A stretch of 64,000 bases of DNA from Mesorhizobium australicum WSM2073 (GCF_000230995.2 NC_019973.1:6136535-6200534); one strand, 5' to 3'; shown: positions 7,957 to 16,082, counted from the stretch's first letter. The notes: generated by a model from the letters alone, not told the origin. Made by a program: numbers and translations.

Positions 7957-8964
7957 TCACAGCCAGCCGTTCTTCCTGAAGCGCCAATACAGGAAGCAGC
8001 AGATCAGCGCGATGGTGGCCAGCACCATCGGATAGCCATATGCCATCTTCAGCTCCGGCATGTCGGTAAAGTTCATGCCGTAGATGCCGGCGAATGCGGT
8101 TGGCACCGCCAGGATGGCCGCCCATGAAGCGAGTTTCTTGGAGATCGCCGTTTCCTGGCTTTGGCCGACCAGAAGACTGGCCTCGAAGGCAAAGGCCAGC
8201 ACCTCGCGCAGACTGTCGATCTTCTCCTGGACGGTACGGATATGATCCGTAACGTCGCGGAACAGCGGGTGCATGGCCGAATGGATCTGCGGCAGGTCGG
8301 CGCTGGTCAGCCGGCGACAGACTTCCACCAGGGGCAATGCCGCGTTGCGCAGGCGCAGGAGGTCGCGGCGCAGCATGTAAAGGCGTTCGATGTCGGGGCC
8401 GGTCATCGGCTTCAGCAGGACCTTGTCCTCGATCGCCTCGACCTCATCCTCGATCTGCTCGAGCACGGGCATGTAATTGTCGACGATGAAGTCGAGAATG
8501 GCATAGAGGACGAAATCCTCGCCCTTGGCCAGCGAGTGCGGGCAGCTTTCCCAGTGCTGCCGCACGGCGGCATAGGATGTCGAAGGACCGTGCCTGACGC
8601 TGACGATATAGCCTGAGCCGACAAACAGGTGTGTCTCGCCGAAGGTGACGCGCCCGTCGATCAGCTGCGCCGTGCGGGCGACGATGAACAGCGCATCGCC
8701 ATATTGCTCGATCTTTGGCCGCTGGTGCGGATGCTCGGCATCCTCGATCGCCAGCTCATGGAGATGAAACTGCGCCTTGACGCGCAGCAGAAGTTCGCGG
8801 TCAGGCTCAAGCAGCCCGATCCAGACGACATGTCCCGACTTCTTGGCCCATTCGCCCGCTTCCTCGATCGGAATATCGGCGATACGGCGCCCGGCGGTAT
8901 AGACACCGCAGGCGATGATGCCCGATGTCGGCGGCGAGGCCTTGAACTCCCGGACATATTCCAT
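7957..8964 (-). CDS. corA: CorA-type magnesium/cobalt transporter
   Basis: A 335-residue inner-membrane divalent cation channel. A long acidic and helical cytosolic domain (EQIEDEVEAIEDKVL, RRDLLRLRNAALPL, HIRTVQEKIDSLREVL) precedes two C-terminal membrane helices. The signature Y-G-M-N-F is at 295-299 (GMN at 296-298) with the MPEL loop after it. The ATG at 8964 has GGAGG 6 nt upstream; the longer frame to 9006 is not needed. It is convergent with gcrA across the heptamer hairpin and lies downstream of phoU. Confidence 0.94.
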   Translation of the reverse strand: MEYVREFKASPPTSGIIACGVYTAGRRIADIPIEEAGEWAKKSGHVVWIGLLEPDRELLLRVKAQFHLHELAIEDAEHPHQRPKIEQYGDALFIVARTAQLIDGRVTFGETHLFVGSGYIVSVRHGPSTSYAAVRQHWESCPHSLAKGEDFVLYAILDFIVDNYMPVLEQIEDEVEAIEDKVLLKPMTGPDIERLYMLRRDLLRLRNAALPLVEVCRRLTSADLPQIHSAMHPLFRDVTDHIRTVQEKIDSLREVLAFAFEASLLVGQSQETAISKKLASWAAILAVPTAFAGIYGMNFTDMPELKMAYGYPMVLATIALICCFLYWRFRKNGWL

Positions 8965-9061
8965 GGCAGCCTCCCGAAAGCGTTGCCTTCCCTGGGGAAC
9001 CGGCAAGCTTATCTTGGGATAGTCTAGCGCAATATGATCAAGCGTTCGAGAGGATGTGCGT

Positions 9062-9787
9062 TCACTTCACCGGCAGCGCCTCGGGGAGGCCGATTTTGTC
9101 GGTCTTGTCGCCTTTCGGCCGGTCGGCGGGCATCTGGTCGCCGGTGACGATATAGTAGATGGTCTCGGCGATGTTGGTGGCGTGATCGCCGATCCGCTCG
9201 ATATTCTTGGCGCAGAACAGCAGATGCGTACAGGGCGTGATGTTGCGCGGATCTTCCATCATGTAGGTCAGCAATTCGCGAAACAGCGACGTGTACATGG
9301 CATCGATCTGGTCGTCACGGTCGCGCACGAAGCCGATCTTGTCGACTGAGCGCGATGCATAGACGTCGAGGACTTCCTTCAGCTGGGTCAGCGCCAAATT
9401 GGCCAGAGCCTCCAGGCCGCGAAACAGGCTGGTCGGCTGCCGGCCGTCGGTAACGGCAACCACCCGCTTGGCGACGTTCTTGCCGAGGTCGCCGACGCGC
9501 TCGAGGTCGGCCGAAATGCGGATGGCGCCGACGATCTCGCGCAGGTCAGTCGCCATAGGCTGACGCCTGGCGATAATGATGATCGCCTTGTCGTCGATCT
9601 CACGCTGTCCCTCGTCCAGGACGGCGTCGTCTCGGATGACCTTCTGAGCCAGCCCCGGATCGGCATTGACCAGGGCGGCGACCGCCTGCTCGACCATGCG
9701 CTCGGCGTGCCCACCCATCGCGGCGATGCGCTTCGAAAGATATTTCAGTTCCTCGTCATAGGCGCTGACAATGTGAACGGACTGCAT
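9062..9787 (-). CDS. phoU: phosphate-system regulator PhoU
   Basis: A 241-residue all-helical PhoU protein with two PhoU domains. PhoU couples the PstSCAB phosphate transporter to the PhoR kinase and keeps the Pho response off in phosphate-rich cells. Recognisable stretches are FDEELKYLSKRIAAMGGHAERM-like (YDEELKYLSKRI), RQPMATDLREIVGAIRISADLERVGDLGKNVAKR and CAKNIERIGDHATNIAETIYYIVTG, the paired metal-binding E/D motifs of the family. It lies 114 nt downstream of phoR. The usual pst genes between them and phoB after them are missing here. Confidence 0.95.
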   Translation of the reverse strand: MQSVHIVSAYDEELKYLSKRIAAMGGHAERMVEQAVAALVNADPGLAQKVIRDDAVLDEGQREIDDKAIIIIARRQPMATDLREIVGAIRISADLERVGDLGKNVAKRVVAVTDGRQPTSLFRGLEALANLALTQLKEVLDVYASRSVDKIGFVRDRDDQIDAMYTSLFRELLTYMMEDPRNITPCTHLLFCAKNIERIGDHATNIAETIYYIVTGDQMPADRPKGDKTDKIGLPEALPVK

Positions 9788-9901
9788 GGATGAAATGCCT
9801 TCCCACGGGATCTTGTCTTTGAGTCGTTTCCTCGAATCCCCGCTGATACGCTAACGGGATGACAGAAAAAAGAAACGGCCCCGTGGAAAACTAGGGCAGT
9901 A

Positions 9902-11167
9902 TCAGTGCGCCGGCAAATGGACCGAGAAGGCGGCGCCCTTGCCGACCTCGGACCTGATCGTCAGCCTGGCGTTGTGACGCGTCAGGATGTGCTTGACGAT
10001 CGACAGGCCAAGCCCCGTGCCCTTCTGGGTCCGGCTGGTCTCGACATCGATACGATAGAAGCGCTCGGTGATGCGCGGTATGTGCTCCTCGGGGATGCCG
10101 GGACCAAAATCCCTGATGGTGACGTCGATGCCGGGTTCGGAACCATCATCGCCGCGCGCGATCGACACCACGACACGACCGCCCGACTGGCCGTATTTGC
10201 AGGCATTTTCCAAAAGGTTCTCGAACACCTGGAACAGCTCGTCGCGATCGCCCGGCACATCGAGCGGCCCCTTGGCGAAATCGCGCTCGATGGCGACATT
10301 GTTTTCGCGGGCGAGCGGGCCGAGCGAATCGATGACGCTGTCGACGGTCTGGCGCAGATCGACTTCGGTTCCCGGCTTGAGATAGGGCTTCATCTCCAAT
10401 CGCGACAGCGACAGGAGGTCGTCGATCAGGCGCGCCATGCGGCCGGTCTGGTTCTGCATGATCTGGAGGAACTGCTCGCGCGCCGCCGGATCGTTGCGGG
10501 CCGGTCCGCGCAGCGTTTCGATGAAGCCCGCGATCGAGGCCAGCGGGGTGCGCAATTCGTGGCTGGCATTGGCAATGAAATCGGCGCGCATGCGGTCGAT
10601 ACGCCGCGCCTCGCTCTGGTCCTTGAAAACCAGCACATAAAGATCGGTGCCATGCCCGACCGAGGATGCGCTGACGCGGTAGGCCCGTTCGACAGGCAGT
10701 TTCTCCGTGTAGTCGACGACATCCGAGGCGACAGTGCCCGACAGCACACTGTCCAGCAGCGCCTGCATTTCCGGCGCCCGGAATTTCAGCGGCAGCGATA
10801 TGCCGGGCGCGATGCCGCCAAAGGCGGCAAAGGCGGCGGCGTTGGCGTGGACGATGGTGGCGGCGTGGTCGAAGATGATGAGCGGGTCGGCCACGGCGGC
10901 CGCCAGATATTCACCGGACAGGCGCTGCAAGCCAATCGCCTCGATCGCCGCGGCGTTCCCCGCGGAATGGCGGGCGCCGGTGACCGGCAATATTGCCGCG
11001 GCCGGCAGCAGGAGCAGCGCCGGCACCAGCACGTAGGCGGAAAAGCCCGCGAAGCCAAAGGCGATCAGAACCGCCACGACACCGGCCGCAAGCAGCCAGC
11101 GGCTGTGCCACAGCCGAGCGGCCACAGCTTGCCCCGTGCTCTTCTGCTCTGCGCCCAGCTCGGTCAT
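9902..11167 (-). CDS. phoR: PhoR-type sensor histidine kinase
   Basis: A 421-residue membrane kinase. Two N-terminal hydrophobic segments (about 23-42 and 45-62) are followed by a PAS-like domain (about 85-185, VADPLIIFDHAATIVHANAAA), a HisKA domain with phospho-accepting H203 (NASHELRTPLAS), and an ATPase domain with N box (FENLLENACKYGQSGG), G1 (IRDFGPGIP), and GTGLGLSIVKHIL. This is the PhoR layout. Phosphate sensing is inferred from the adjacent phoU and the divergent polyphosphate kinase; its partner phoB is not in the window, so another response regulator partner cannot be excluded. Confidence 0.85.
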   Translation of the reverse strand: MTELGAEQKSTGQAVAARLWHSRWLLAAGVVAVLIAFGFAGFSAYVLVPALLLLPAAAILPVTGARHSAGNAAAIEAIGLQRLSGEYLAAAVADPLIIFDHAATIVHANAAAFAAFGGIAPGISLPLKFRAPEMQALLDSVLSGTVASDVVDYTEKLPVERAYRVSASSVGHGTDLYVLVFKDQSEARRIDRMRADFIANASHELRTPLASIAGFIETLRGPARNDPAAREQFLQIMQNQTGRMARLIDDLLSLSRLEMKPYLKPGTEVDLRQTVDSVIDSLGPLARENNVAIERDFAKGPLDVPGDRDELFQVFENLLENACKYGQSGGRVVVSIARGDDGSEPGIDVTIRDFGPGIPEEHIPRITERFYRIDVETSRTQKGTGLGLSIVKHILTRHNARLTIRSEVGKGAAFSVHLPAH

Positions 11168-11231
11168 TCGCGCGCCCAGCCTCCACCGGTCAGACGGCGG
11201 CGAAAACTTCCGCTGGACCGCAAATCAAAAG

Positions 11232-11278
11232 TGCTACAGCCTCCTTTGCGCGTCCAAACGGAGGCGCGGCGCTGTAGT
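11232..11278. promoter_or_regulatory. interrupted inverted repeat in the phoR-ppk2 divergent region
   Basis: CTACAG and CCTCC (11234-11244) are mirrored by GGAGG and CTGTAG (11260-11277) with an unpaired CGCGGCG insert in the right arm. It lies 46 nt before the ppk2 start. It could be an operator or a leader hairpin; it does not look like a direct-repeat Pho box. Confidence 0.4.
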
Positions 11279-11323
11279 GGCTCCCAATAGCATGAGTCCA
11301 GACACTTAAAAGGGTTCGTCTGC

Positions 11324-12232
11324 ATGAAAAAAGCCAACGACAATTCGGTCACTCCAACCTCAGGCCCGCTGAAAATCAGGATCGGCGGCAAGGAACGGGA
11401 GTTCGATATCGAGAATCCCGAGCTTCCGGACTGGGTCGAGGAGAACAAGCTGACCGCGGGTGGATATCCTTACGACAAGAAGATGAAGAGCGAGGAGTAT
11501 GACGAGACGCTCGAGAAATTGCAGATCGAGCTCGTCAAGGCGCAGGCATGGCTGCAGGCGACCGGCAAGCGGATGATGGCGCTGTTCGAGGGTCGTGACG
11601 CGGCCGGCAAGGGCGGCACGATATTCGTGCTGCGCCAGTATCTTAACCCACGCACGGCGCGCAACGTCGCGCTGACCAAGCCAACCCCGACGGAACTGGG
11701 GCAATGGTACTACCAGCGCTACGCCGACCATTTCCCGACAGCGGGCGAATTCGTCACCTTCGACCGCTCCTGGTACAATCGTGCCGGCGTCGAGCCGGTA
11801 ATGGGTTTTTGCACCCCCGAACAGCACGAGAAGTTTCTCGACGAGACGCCGCATTTCGAACGCATGATCGTCAATGACGGCATCTATTTCTTCAAATTTT
11901 GGCTGAACATCGGCCGGGAGACGCAGCTCGAGCGCTTTCACGATCGCCGCTACAGTCCGCTGAAGAGCTGGAAGTTCTCGCCGATCGACATTGCCGGCAT
12001 CACCAAGTGGGACGATTACACCAAGGCACGCGACACCATGTTCGAGCGCACCCACAAGGAGTTCGCGCCATGGATCATCGTGCGGGCCAACGACAAGCGC
12101 CGCGCGCGGCTGGCGGTGATGCGCCGCATCCTGCTGTCGCTGCCCTACGAGGGGCGCGATCTCGACGCTATCGGTAAGGAAGATAAGAAGATCATCGGCG
12201 AAGGGCCGTCATTCCTGGGCAAGCAGGACTGA
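11324..12232 (+). CDS. ppk2: polyphosphate kinase 2 (PPK2)
   Basis: A 302-residue PPK2-family enzyme, which transfers phosphate between polyphosphate and nucleoside diphosphates. The Walker A loop is G90RDAAGKGG98, Walker B and the following segment read [17 protein letters not shown], and the lid/basic region includes [19 protein letters not shown]. Single-domain length places it in the class I-like group found in rhizobia, so GTP or ATP formation from polyphosphate is the likely direction; this is inference. It is divergent from phoR, consistent with a role in phosphate storage. The Shine-Dalgarno (AGGG, 10 nt) is modest. Confidence 0.93.
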   Translation: MKKANDNSVTPTSGPLKIRIGGKEREFDIENPELPDWVEENKLTAGGYPYDKKMKSEEYDETLEKLQIELVKAQAWLQATGKRMMALFEGRDAAGKGGTIFVLRQYLNPRTARNVALTKPTPTELGQWYYQRYADHFPTAGEFVTFDRSWYNRAGVEPVMGFCTPEQHEKFLDETPHFERMIVNDGIYFFKFWLNIGRETQLERFHDRRYSPLKSWKFSPIDIAGITKWDDYTKARDTMFERTHKEFAPWIIVRANDKRRARLAVMRRILLSLPYEGRDLDAIGKEDKKIIGEGPSFLGKQD

Positions 12233-12240
12233 CACTTTTG

Positions 12241-12271
12241 GCGCCGCGCGGCCAGAAAGGCAGCGCGGCGC
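12241..12271. terminator. GC-rich hairpin between convergent ppk2 and crotonase
   Basis: GCGCCGCGC (12241-12249) pairs perfectly with GCGCGGCGC (12263-12271) across a 13-nt loop. No T tract follows, so it is only a possible bidirectional terminator. Confidence 0.45.
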
Positions 12272-12305
12272 GGTTGATGCAGGTCCTTTCTCTCGGCCTT
12301 TCGAC

Positions 12306-13055
12306 TCAGGCCGCCAGACGCGCGATCCGCTGCAACCGTCGCAACGTGGCGTCGTCCTGCAGCGCCTGCTGGAACAGCGATATCTCCTCATCGATGCGCT
12401 CGCAAAGCGCGGCGGTGTTCCCCTTGAGCAGGCCCCGTGTCTGCAGCAAAGCGGCAACGGGCTTTTTGGCGAGCTGCCTGGCCCGGCCAAGCGCCGCTTC
12501 CTCGACGCTGCCTTCCGCGACGATCTCGGCGACGAGGCCGAGCGCCCTGGCGTCTTCGGCACCAAGCGTGTCGCCGAGACAGAAGAAGCGGAAAGCACCG
12601 GCATAGCCGAGTTTCTGCGGCGCCAGGATGCTGGTTGCCGCGTCCGGCACCAAGCCGAAATCGACGAACGGCACCCGGAAGGTGCTTTTTTCAGATGCGA
12701 TCACCATGTCGCAATGGAACAGGATGGTGCAGCCGACGCCGACGGCATCGCCGTCGACACAGGCCAGGATCGGCTTTGGAAACGTCGCCAGCATGCGGAA
12801 CATGTCGGTGACGGCGGCGATCAGCTTCTGGTGCTTGGCGGCATCCAGGAATTCGGAAAAGTCACCACCAAGGCAGAAGCAGCCGGCCAGGCCGCGCAGC
12901 ACGACAACCCGCACCTCGTCATTCTCGGCGGCTTCATGGAACGTCCCGGCAAGGCTCTCATAGGCCCTCCGGTCGAGCACCGGCCGGCCGTCGTTCGACG
13001 ACACGGTGACGATCAGTGTGTGGTTGCGCAGTTCGGGTTGCGGGTGCGCGTTCAT
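12306..13055 (-). CDS. crotonase-family protein coupled to the AHL synthase
   Basis: A 249-residue enoyl-CoA hydratase/isomerase fold protein. The oxyanion-hole segment is CFCLGGDFSEF (59-69) and the second is GDAVGVGCT. The first hydratase glutamate is replaced (GVGCTILFHCDM where hydratases read [11 protein letters not shown]) while an acid is kept at D138 in FGLVPDAATS, the pattern of single-carboxylate PaaG/ECI-type isomerases. Its ATG overlaps the luxI stop (ATGA) and has GGAGG upstream, so the two are translationally coupled. A role in making the acyl chain of the signal is likely; luxR-luxI-crotonase (mqsRIC-type) loci in Mesorhizobium come to mind from memory. Simple fatty-acid metabolism remains possible. 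Confidence 0.85.
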   Translation of the reverse strand: MNAHPQPELRNHTLIVTVSSNDGRPVLDRRAYESLAGTFHEAAENDEVRVVVLRGLAGCFCLGGDFSEFLDAAKHQKLIAAVTDMFRMLATFPKPILACVDGDAVGVGCTILFHCDMVIASEKSTFRVPFVDFGLVPDAATSILAPQKLGYAGAFRFFCLGDTLGAEDARALGLVAEIVAEGSVEEAALGRARQLAKKPVAALLQTRGLLKGNTAALCERIDEEISLFQQALQDDATLRRLQRIARLAA

Positions 13056-13690
13056 GACGCCCTCCTTTGACCGAACATGTCGGGATATCCCCTGGCCAGG
13101 ACGGGTGCATGATGATTGCGGCGCGAACGCACCACGTCCAGCGTGTGCTCGTTGAAGGTGAGCAGCGTCGCCACGACCTGCTGGTTGCCATAGGTGCGCT
13201 GATAACCGAGCGGCGTCGCCAGGAAGTGCAGTTGCAATGCGCGCAGCACCCACATCGGCTCGAACTCGATGATCACCTTGTCGACGCCGCGCTTCAGACC
13301 CCACTCGACGAAACCGGCTATCAATTCCGTGCCGACGGTCGAGACGCCGCGACGCCCATCGCGAAAACCCGGAGCCACCGCATAGCGGGTCAACTCCCAG
13401 ATGTTGGGACCCGCCGGCGGCGTTCCTTCGGAGAGATCGGTCAACACCTCGGTCAACAAATGCGGCCGTGTGGTCGGCAACATCCTCTGATAGCCCGCGA
13501 CTTCATTGCCCCTGATGACGATCTGATGCACCGCCTCGTCATGATCGAACTGGTCGACTTCAAATCCGTCGGGGCGCCGAAGGTCCTCCCATCCCATCTC
13601 CTCGACGAATATCCGGTAGCGCAGCCGATGGACGGCCTCCCAAAGGTCGGGACGTTCCATCAATTCCTTGGTCGTAAGACAAAAAAGCAT
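13052..13690 (-). CDS. acyl-homoserine-lactone synthase (LuxI family)
   Basis: A 212-residue LuxI-type autoinducer synthase, which joins an acyl group to the S-adenosylmethionine homocysteine moiety to give an acyl-homoserine lactone. All eight classical invariant residues can be placed: R24, F28, W34, D46, D49, R69, E99 and R102 (RLRYRIFVEEMGWEDL, EVDQFDHDEAVH, YQRMLPTT, IWELTRYAV). A cognate luxR is upstream on the same strand, and a crotonase overlaps its stop by 4 nt. The region between luxR and luxI holds a perfect CGTGATCACG palindrome and a 23-bp imperfect inverted repeat, candidate operators. The acyl chain cannot be read from the sequence. Confidence 0.93.
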   Translation of the reverse strand: MLFCLTTKELMERPDLWEAVHRLRYRIFVEEMGWEDLRRPDGFEVDQFDHDEAVHQIVIRGNEVAGYQRMLPTTRPHLLTEVLTDLSEGTPPAGPNIWELTRYAVAPGFRDGRRGVSTVGTELIAGFVEWGLKRGVDKVIIEFEPMWVLRALQLHFLATPLGYQRTYGNQQVVATLLTFNEHTLDVVRSRRNHHAPVLARGYPDMFGQRRAS

Positions 13691-13746
13691 TCCGTAGTCT
13701 CCTGTGGTTCAGGGGAAGATACGGCCGTGCTTCGATGCGAAAATTG

Positions 13747-13792
13747 CGTGATCACGTAGGCAAGAAGTTCTAGGCCTGCACGGCCGACCTAG
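13747..13792. promoter_or_regulatory. palindromes in the luxI promoter region
   Basis: CGTGATCACG (13747-13756) is a perfect 10-bp palindrome centred 61 bp upstream of the luxI start. A second, imperfect 10-3-10 inverted repeat (13770-13792, arms CTAGGCCTGC and GCCGACCTAG, 8 of 10 pairs) overlaps the luxR stop codon. Either may bind the LuxR protein. Confidence 0.4.
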
Positions 13793-14520
13793 CTAATGTA
13801 GCCGCGCCTTATCGCCTCGGCGACTGCCTGGACCCGGTTGACGGCACCGAGTTTGCTTTTGGCGTTAAGAAGATGTTTCTCCGAGGTGTGCTCGGAGATG
13901 CCGAGGATTTGGGAAATCTCCCATTCGGACTTGCCGACGGCAGCCCATTGCAGGCATTCGCGTTCGCGCGGCGTCAGCTCGATGTGATCGATCGTCGTGG
14001 TCGCCATGGTGTGGAGTTGCATGGCGCGGCCGACGGCATAGGTCGAGACCAGGGAGACCAGGCCGAACTCGGCCGCCGACAGTTCCACGGCCTCGCCCCC
14101 CAGCGACACCATGACGATTTCGCCGTCGAGCGTGATCAACGGAAAGGCCAGCCCGTCGCGCAACTTGAAGGCGCCGGCGTCGCCCATCACTTCGCCGCTG
14201 CTCTTGTCGATGCGGATGCCCTGGGCGGCTTCCCGCCACTGGAACGGCGCTTGCAGCTGTTTCATGTGACTGACGACGGGATCGTGATCGACATAGTTGC
14301 GCGTCACGTAGCGCTCGAGCCATTCGACCGGCCAGTCGCAGAGCAGCACATGCTGCTTCTGCTGGCCCGTCGGTGTGCCCGGCTGCGGAACGGTTCCGGC
14401 CATCAGCGCGGTCAGACCGAACTCCGACGTTACGCCCAACAGTTTCTCGCAGACCGCGGCCGCCGTTGCGGCGTGCTGCAGTTGATCTATGTATTCCAGC
14501 GTTCGATCGAACTGACTCAT
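13789..14520 (-). CDS. LuxR-family quorum-sensing regulator
   Basis: About 243 residues from the ATG at 14520. The N-terminal autoinducer-binding domain has the typical aromatic and acidic ligand residues in LCDWPVEWLERYVTRNYVDHDPVV and FQWREA. The C-terminal LuxR helix-turn-helix reads LTPRERECLQWAAVGKSEWEISQILGISEHTSEKHL...VQAVAEAIRRGYI. It precedes luxI on the same strand by 98 bp, the expected partner arrangement. A 20-bp inverted repeat lies 113 bp upstream. A start at 14547 would add nine residues; neither start has a strong Shine-Dalgarno. Confidence 0.92.
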   Translation of the reverse strand: MSQFDRTLEYIDQLQHAATAAAVCEKLLGVTSEFGLTALMAGTVPQPGTPTGQQKQHVLLCDWPVEWLERYVTRNYVDHDPVVSHMKQLQAPFQWREAAQGIRIDKSSGEVMGDAGAFKLRDGLAFPLITLDGEIVMVSLGGEAVELSAAEFGLVSLVSTYAVGRAMQLHTMATTTIDHIELTPRERECLQWAAVGKSEWEISQILGISEHTSEKHLLNAKSKLGAVNRVQAVAEAIRRGYIS

Positions 14521-14632
14521 CGCAACATCAACCCCATGTTGCCTCATGCATTAAGTCCATGGTCCGCGCCTTCCCGGCACTTCGCCACCGACCACGGATT
14601 GCAAAGCGCCCGCTTCCGGTTGTGGTTCTCGA

Positions 14633-14652
14633 CCCTGGTATTCCCACCAGGG
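14633..14652. promoter_or_regulatory. 20-bp inverted repeat, lux-box-like
   Basis: CCCTGGT-ATTCCC-ACCAGGG is a perfect 7-6-7 inverted repeat of exactly 20 bp, the size of lux-type boxes, midway between the divergent luxR (start 14520) and the solute-binding protein (start 14778). Its sequence is not a known consensus to me. Confidence 0.45.
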
Positions 14653-14777
14653 CAGCCACCGCTGTTTGCAAACCGACCGAACCATATCCTGAAATCGAAG
14701 CGTTGAAATCAAAAAGCATTGTGCCTGTATCGTTTTCGTACCAAAACCGGCACGAGCACGGGTGCGGGAGTTTTATC

Positions 14778-15629
14778 GTGGCGTTCCAATGGAGGTCCCA
14801 TGTCCTGGCAGCGGCGCTCATCGCCGCATTGTCATGGGTTTCCGGCGCGGGCGCGGCCGAGCCGCAGGTGCCGGTGTTGTGGGATGCCAAGGAGCGGCTT
14901 CCGAAGCCCGACCTTGCGGCGCTGCCGCGGCTGCGGTTCCTGACGACCACGGATTTTCCGCCCTTCAATTTCCTCGACGGCGCGGGGAAGCTGTCCGGTT
15001 TCCACATCGACTTGGCGCGCGCCATCTGCGCGGAACTCGGCATCGTCGACAAATGCCAGATCCAGGCCTTGCCTTGGGCGGAGCTTCAAGGCGCGCTTGA
15101 GAGGGGCGAAGGTGAAGCTGTTATCGCCGGCATTGCCCCGACGTCACAGTCGCGCCAGACATACGCCTTCTCGCGCGCCTACCTGCAGTTCCCGGCGCGC
15201 TTCATCACCGCGAGGAACAAGGCGCTGGCGGAACCGCTCTTCGACAAATTGCACGGCAAGCGAGTCGGCGTGATATCGGGCTCGGCCCATGAACGCATGC
15301 TGCGCGATTATTTCGGCACGGTCCAGGTCGTCCCCTTCGACAAGCCGGAAGCCCTCTATGGCGACCTCAAGGCCGGCAAGATCGACGCGGCTTTCGGCGA
15401 TGGCATGCGCTTCGCCTTCTGGCTCGGCGGCTCCGATGCCGCCGGCTGCTGCCGCTTTGCCGGCGGCCCCTACCTGGCGCCCGAATATCTGGGCACCGGC
15501 ATGGCCATCGCCACGCGAGCGGACAATCCGGCGCTGGCCGCGGCCCTCGACTACGCTTTGCAAGAGATTTCGATGAAAGGCACCTTTGCCGAATTCTACC
15601 TGCGCTATTTCCCGGTCAGTTTCTTCTGA
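14778..15629 (+). CDS. family 3 extracellular solute-binding protein (amino-acid ABC type)
   Basis: A 283-residue periplasmic binding protein. A signal peptide (MAFQWRSHVLAAALIAALSW, cleavage after VSGAGAA) precedes the SBP_bac_3 fold: LRFLTTTDFPPFNFLDGAGKLSGFHIDLARAICAELG, WAELQGALERGEGEAVIAGIAPTSQS, and GKRVGVISGSAHERML. I chose the GTG at 14778, which has GGGAG 7 nt upstream and gives a proper signal peptide; the open frame extends further but without one. No permease or ATPase is next to it, so it is an orphan binding protein. Its stop region is duplicated in tandem (15612-15658). It is divergent from luxR and may be under quorum control. Confidence 0.85.
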   Translation: MAFQWRSHVLAAALIAALSWVSGAGAAEPQVPVLWDAKERLPKPDLAALPRLRFLTTTDFPPFNFLDGAGKLSGFHIDLARAICAELGIVDKCQIQALPWAELQGALERGEGEAVIAGIAPTSQSRQTYAFSRAYLQFPARFITARNKALAEPLFDKLHGKRVGVISGSAHERMLRDYFGTVQVVPFDKPEALYGDLKAGKIDAAFGDGMRFAFWLGGSDAAGCCRFAGGPYLAPEYLGTGMAIATRADNPALAAALDYALQEISMKGTFAEFYLRYFPVSFF

Positions 15630-15658
15630 TCCGGTCCGGTCAGCTTTTCTGATCCGGC
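15612..15658. repeat. tandem duplication of a gene 3' end
   Basis: A 24-bp unit starting CCGGTCAGTTTCTTCTGATC (15612-15635), which contains the stop codon of the solute-binding protein, is followed by a 23-bp near-copy starting CCGGTCAGCTTTTCTGATCC (15636-15658). Confidence 0.75.
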
Positions 15659-15668
15659 CGTAACCTCG

Positions 15669-16082
15669 TCAGGTCAGAGTTCGCAGCCTTGCCTTGGCCG
15701 CACGGCCGATGGCCGCCACGGTCAGCGTGTCGAGATCGAGCTGGCGACGGATCAACTGCAGCACCCGCACTTCCTCCAGCCGCATCTCCAGATCGACGGC
15801 GGCCACTTCGAAGGCCGCGGCATAGGCGGTGTCGCGCAACCGCTCCGGCAGCGCCTCCGAGACCTGGGTCAGGACACCTTCGAGCCCACCCTTCTCATGC
15901 AGCATCTTCTGACAGGCTTGGGCCACGGCAACGAGACGGTCCTGCTTGAAATCCTCGAACACCGGCCACGAGCGAACAACCTCACCGATCCTGGCCAGTT
16001 CGACATCGGTCATGTCCCGGTCGGAGGCCGAAGTGATGACCATCAGATAGATCAGGGCTTCGTGCGGGGTGGGCGACAGCAT
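15669..16082 (-). CDS. TerB-like (tellurite resistance B domain) protein
   Basis: A 137-residue, mostly helical protein of the TerB-like superfamily. It begins MLSPTPHEALIYLMVITSASDRDMTDVELARIGEVV and continues with DLEMRLEEVRVLQLIRRQLDLDTLTVAAIGRAAKARLRTL; the acidic DRDMTDVE and EVAAVDLEMRLEE stretches match the metal-binding helices of the fold. Its function is unknown; it is an isolated gene, not part of a ter cluster. The ATG at 16082 has GGAG 6 nt upstream. It is divergent from lysS and convergent with the binding-protein gene. Confidence 0.8.
   Translation of the reverse strand: MLSPTPHEALIYLMVITSASDRDMTDVELARIGEVVRSWPVFEDFKQDRLVAVAQACQKMLHEKGGLEGVLTQVSEALPERLRDTAYAAAFEVAAVDLEMRLEEVRVLQLIRRQLDLDTLTVAAIGRAAKARLRTLT

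Noticed and set aside
11232..11278. PHO box for phoR or ppk2
   Set aside because: A Pho box should be two 11-bp direct repeats; this is an interrupted inverted repeat.
12306..13304. 332-codon version of the crotonase
   Set aside because: The extra 83 N-terminal codons run antiparallel to nothing useful and overlap luxI in another frame; the 13055 start has GGAGG and the ATGA overlap.
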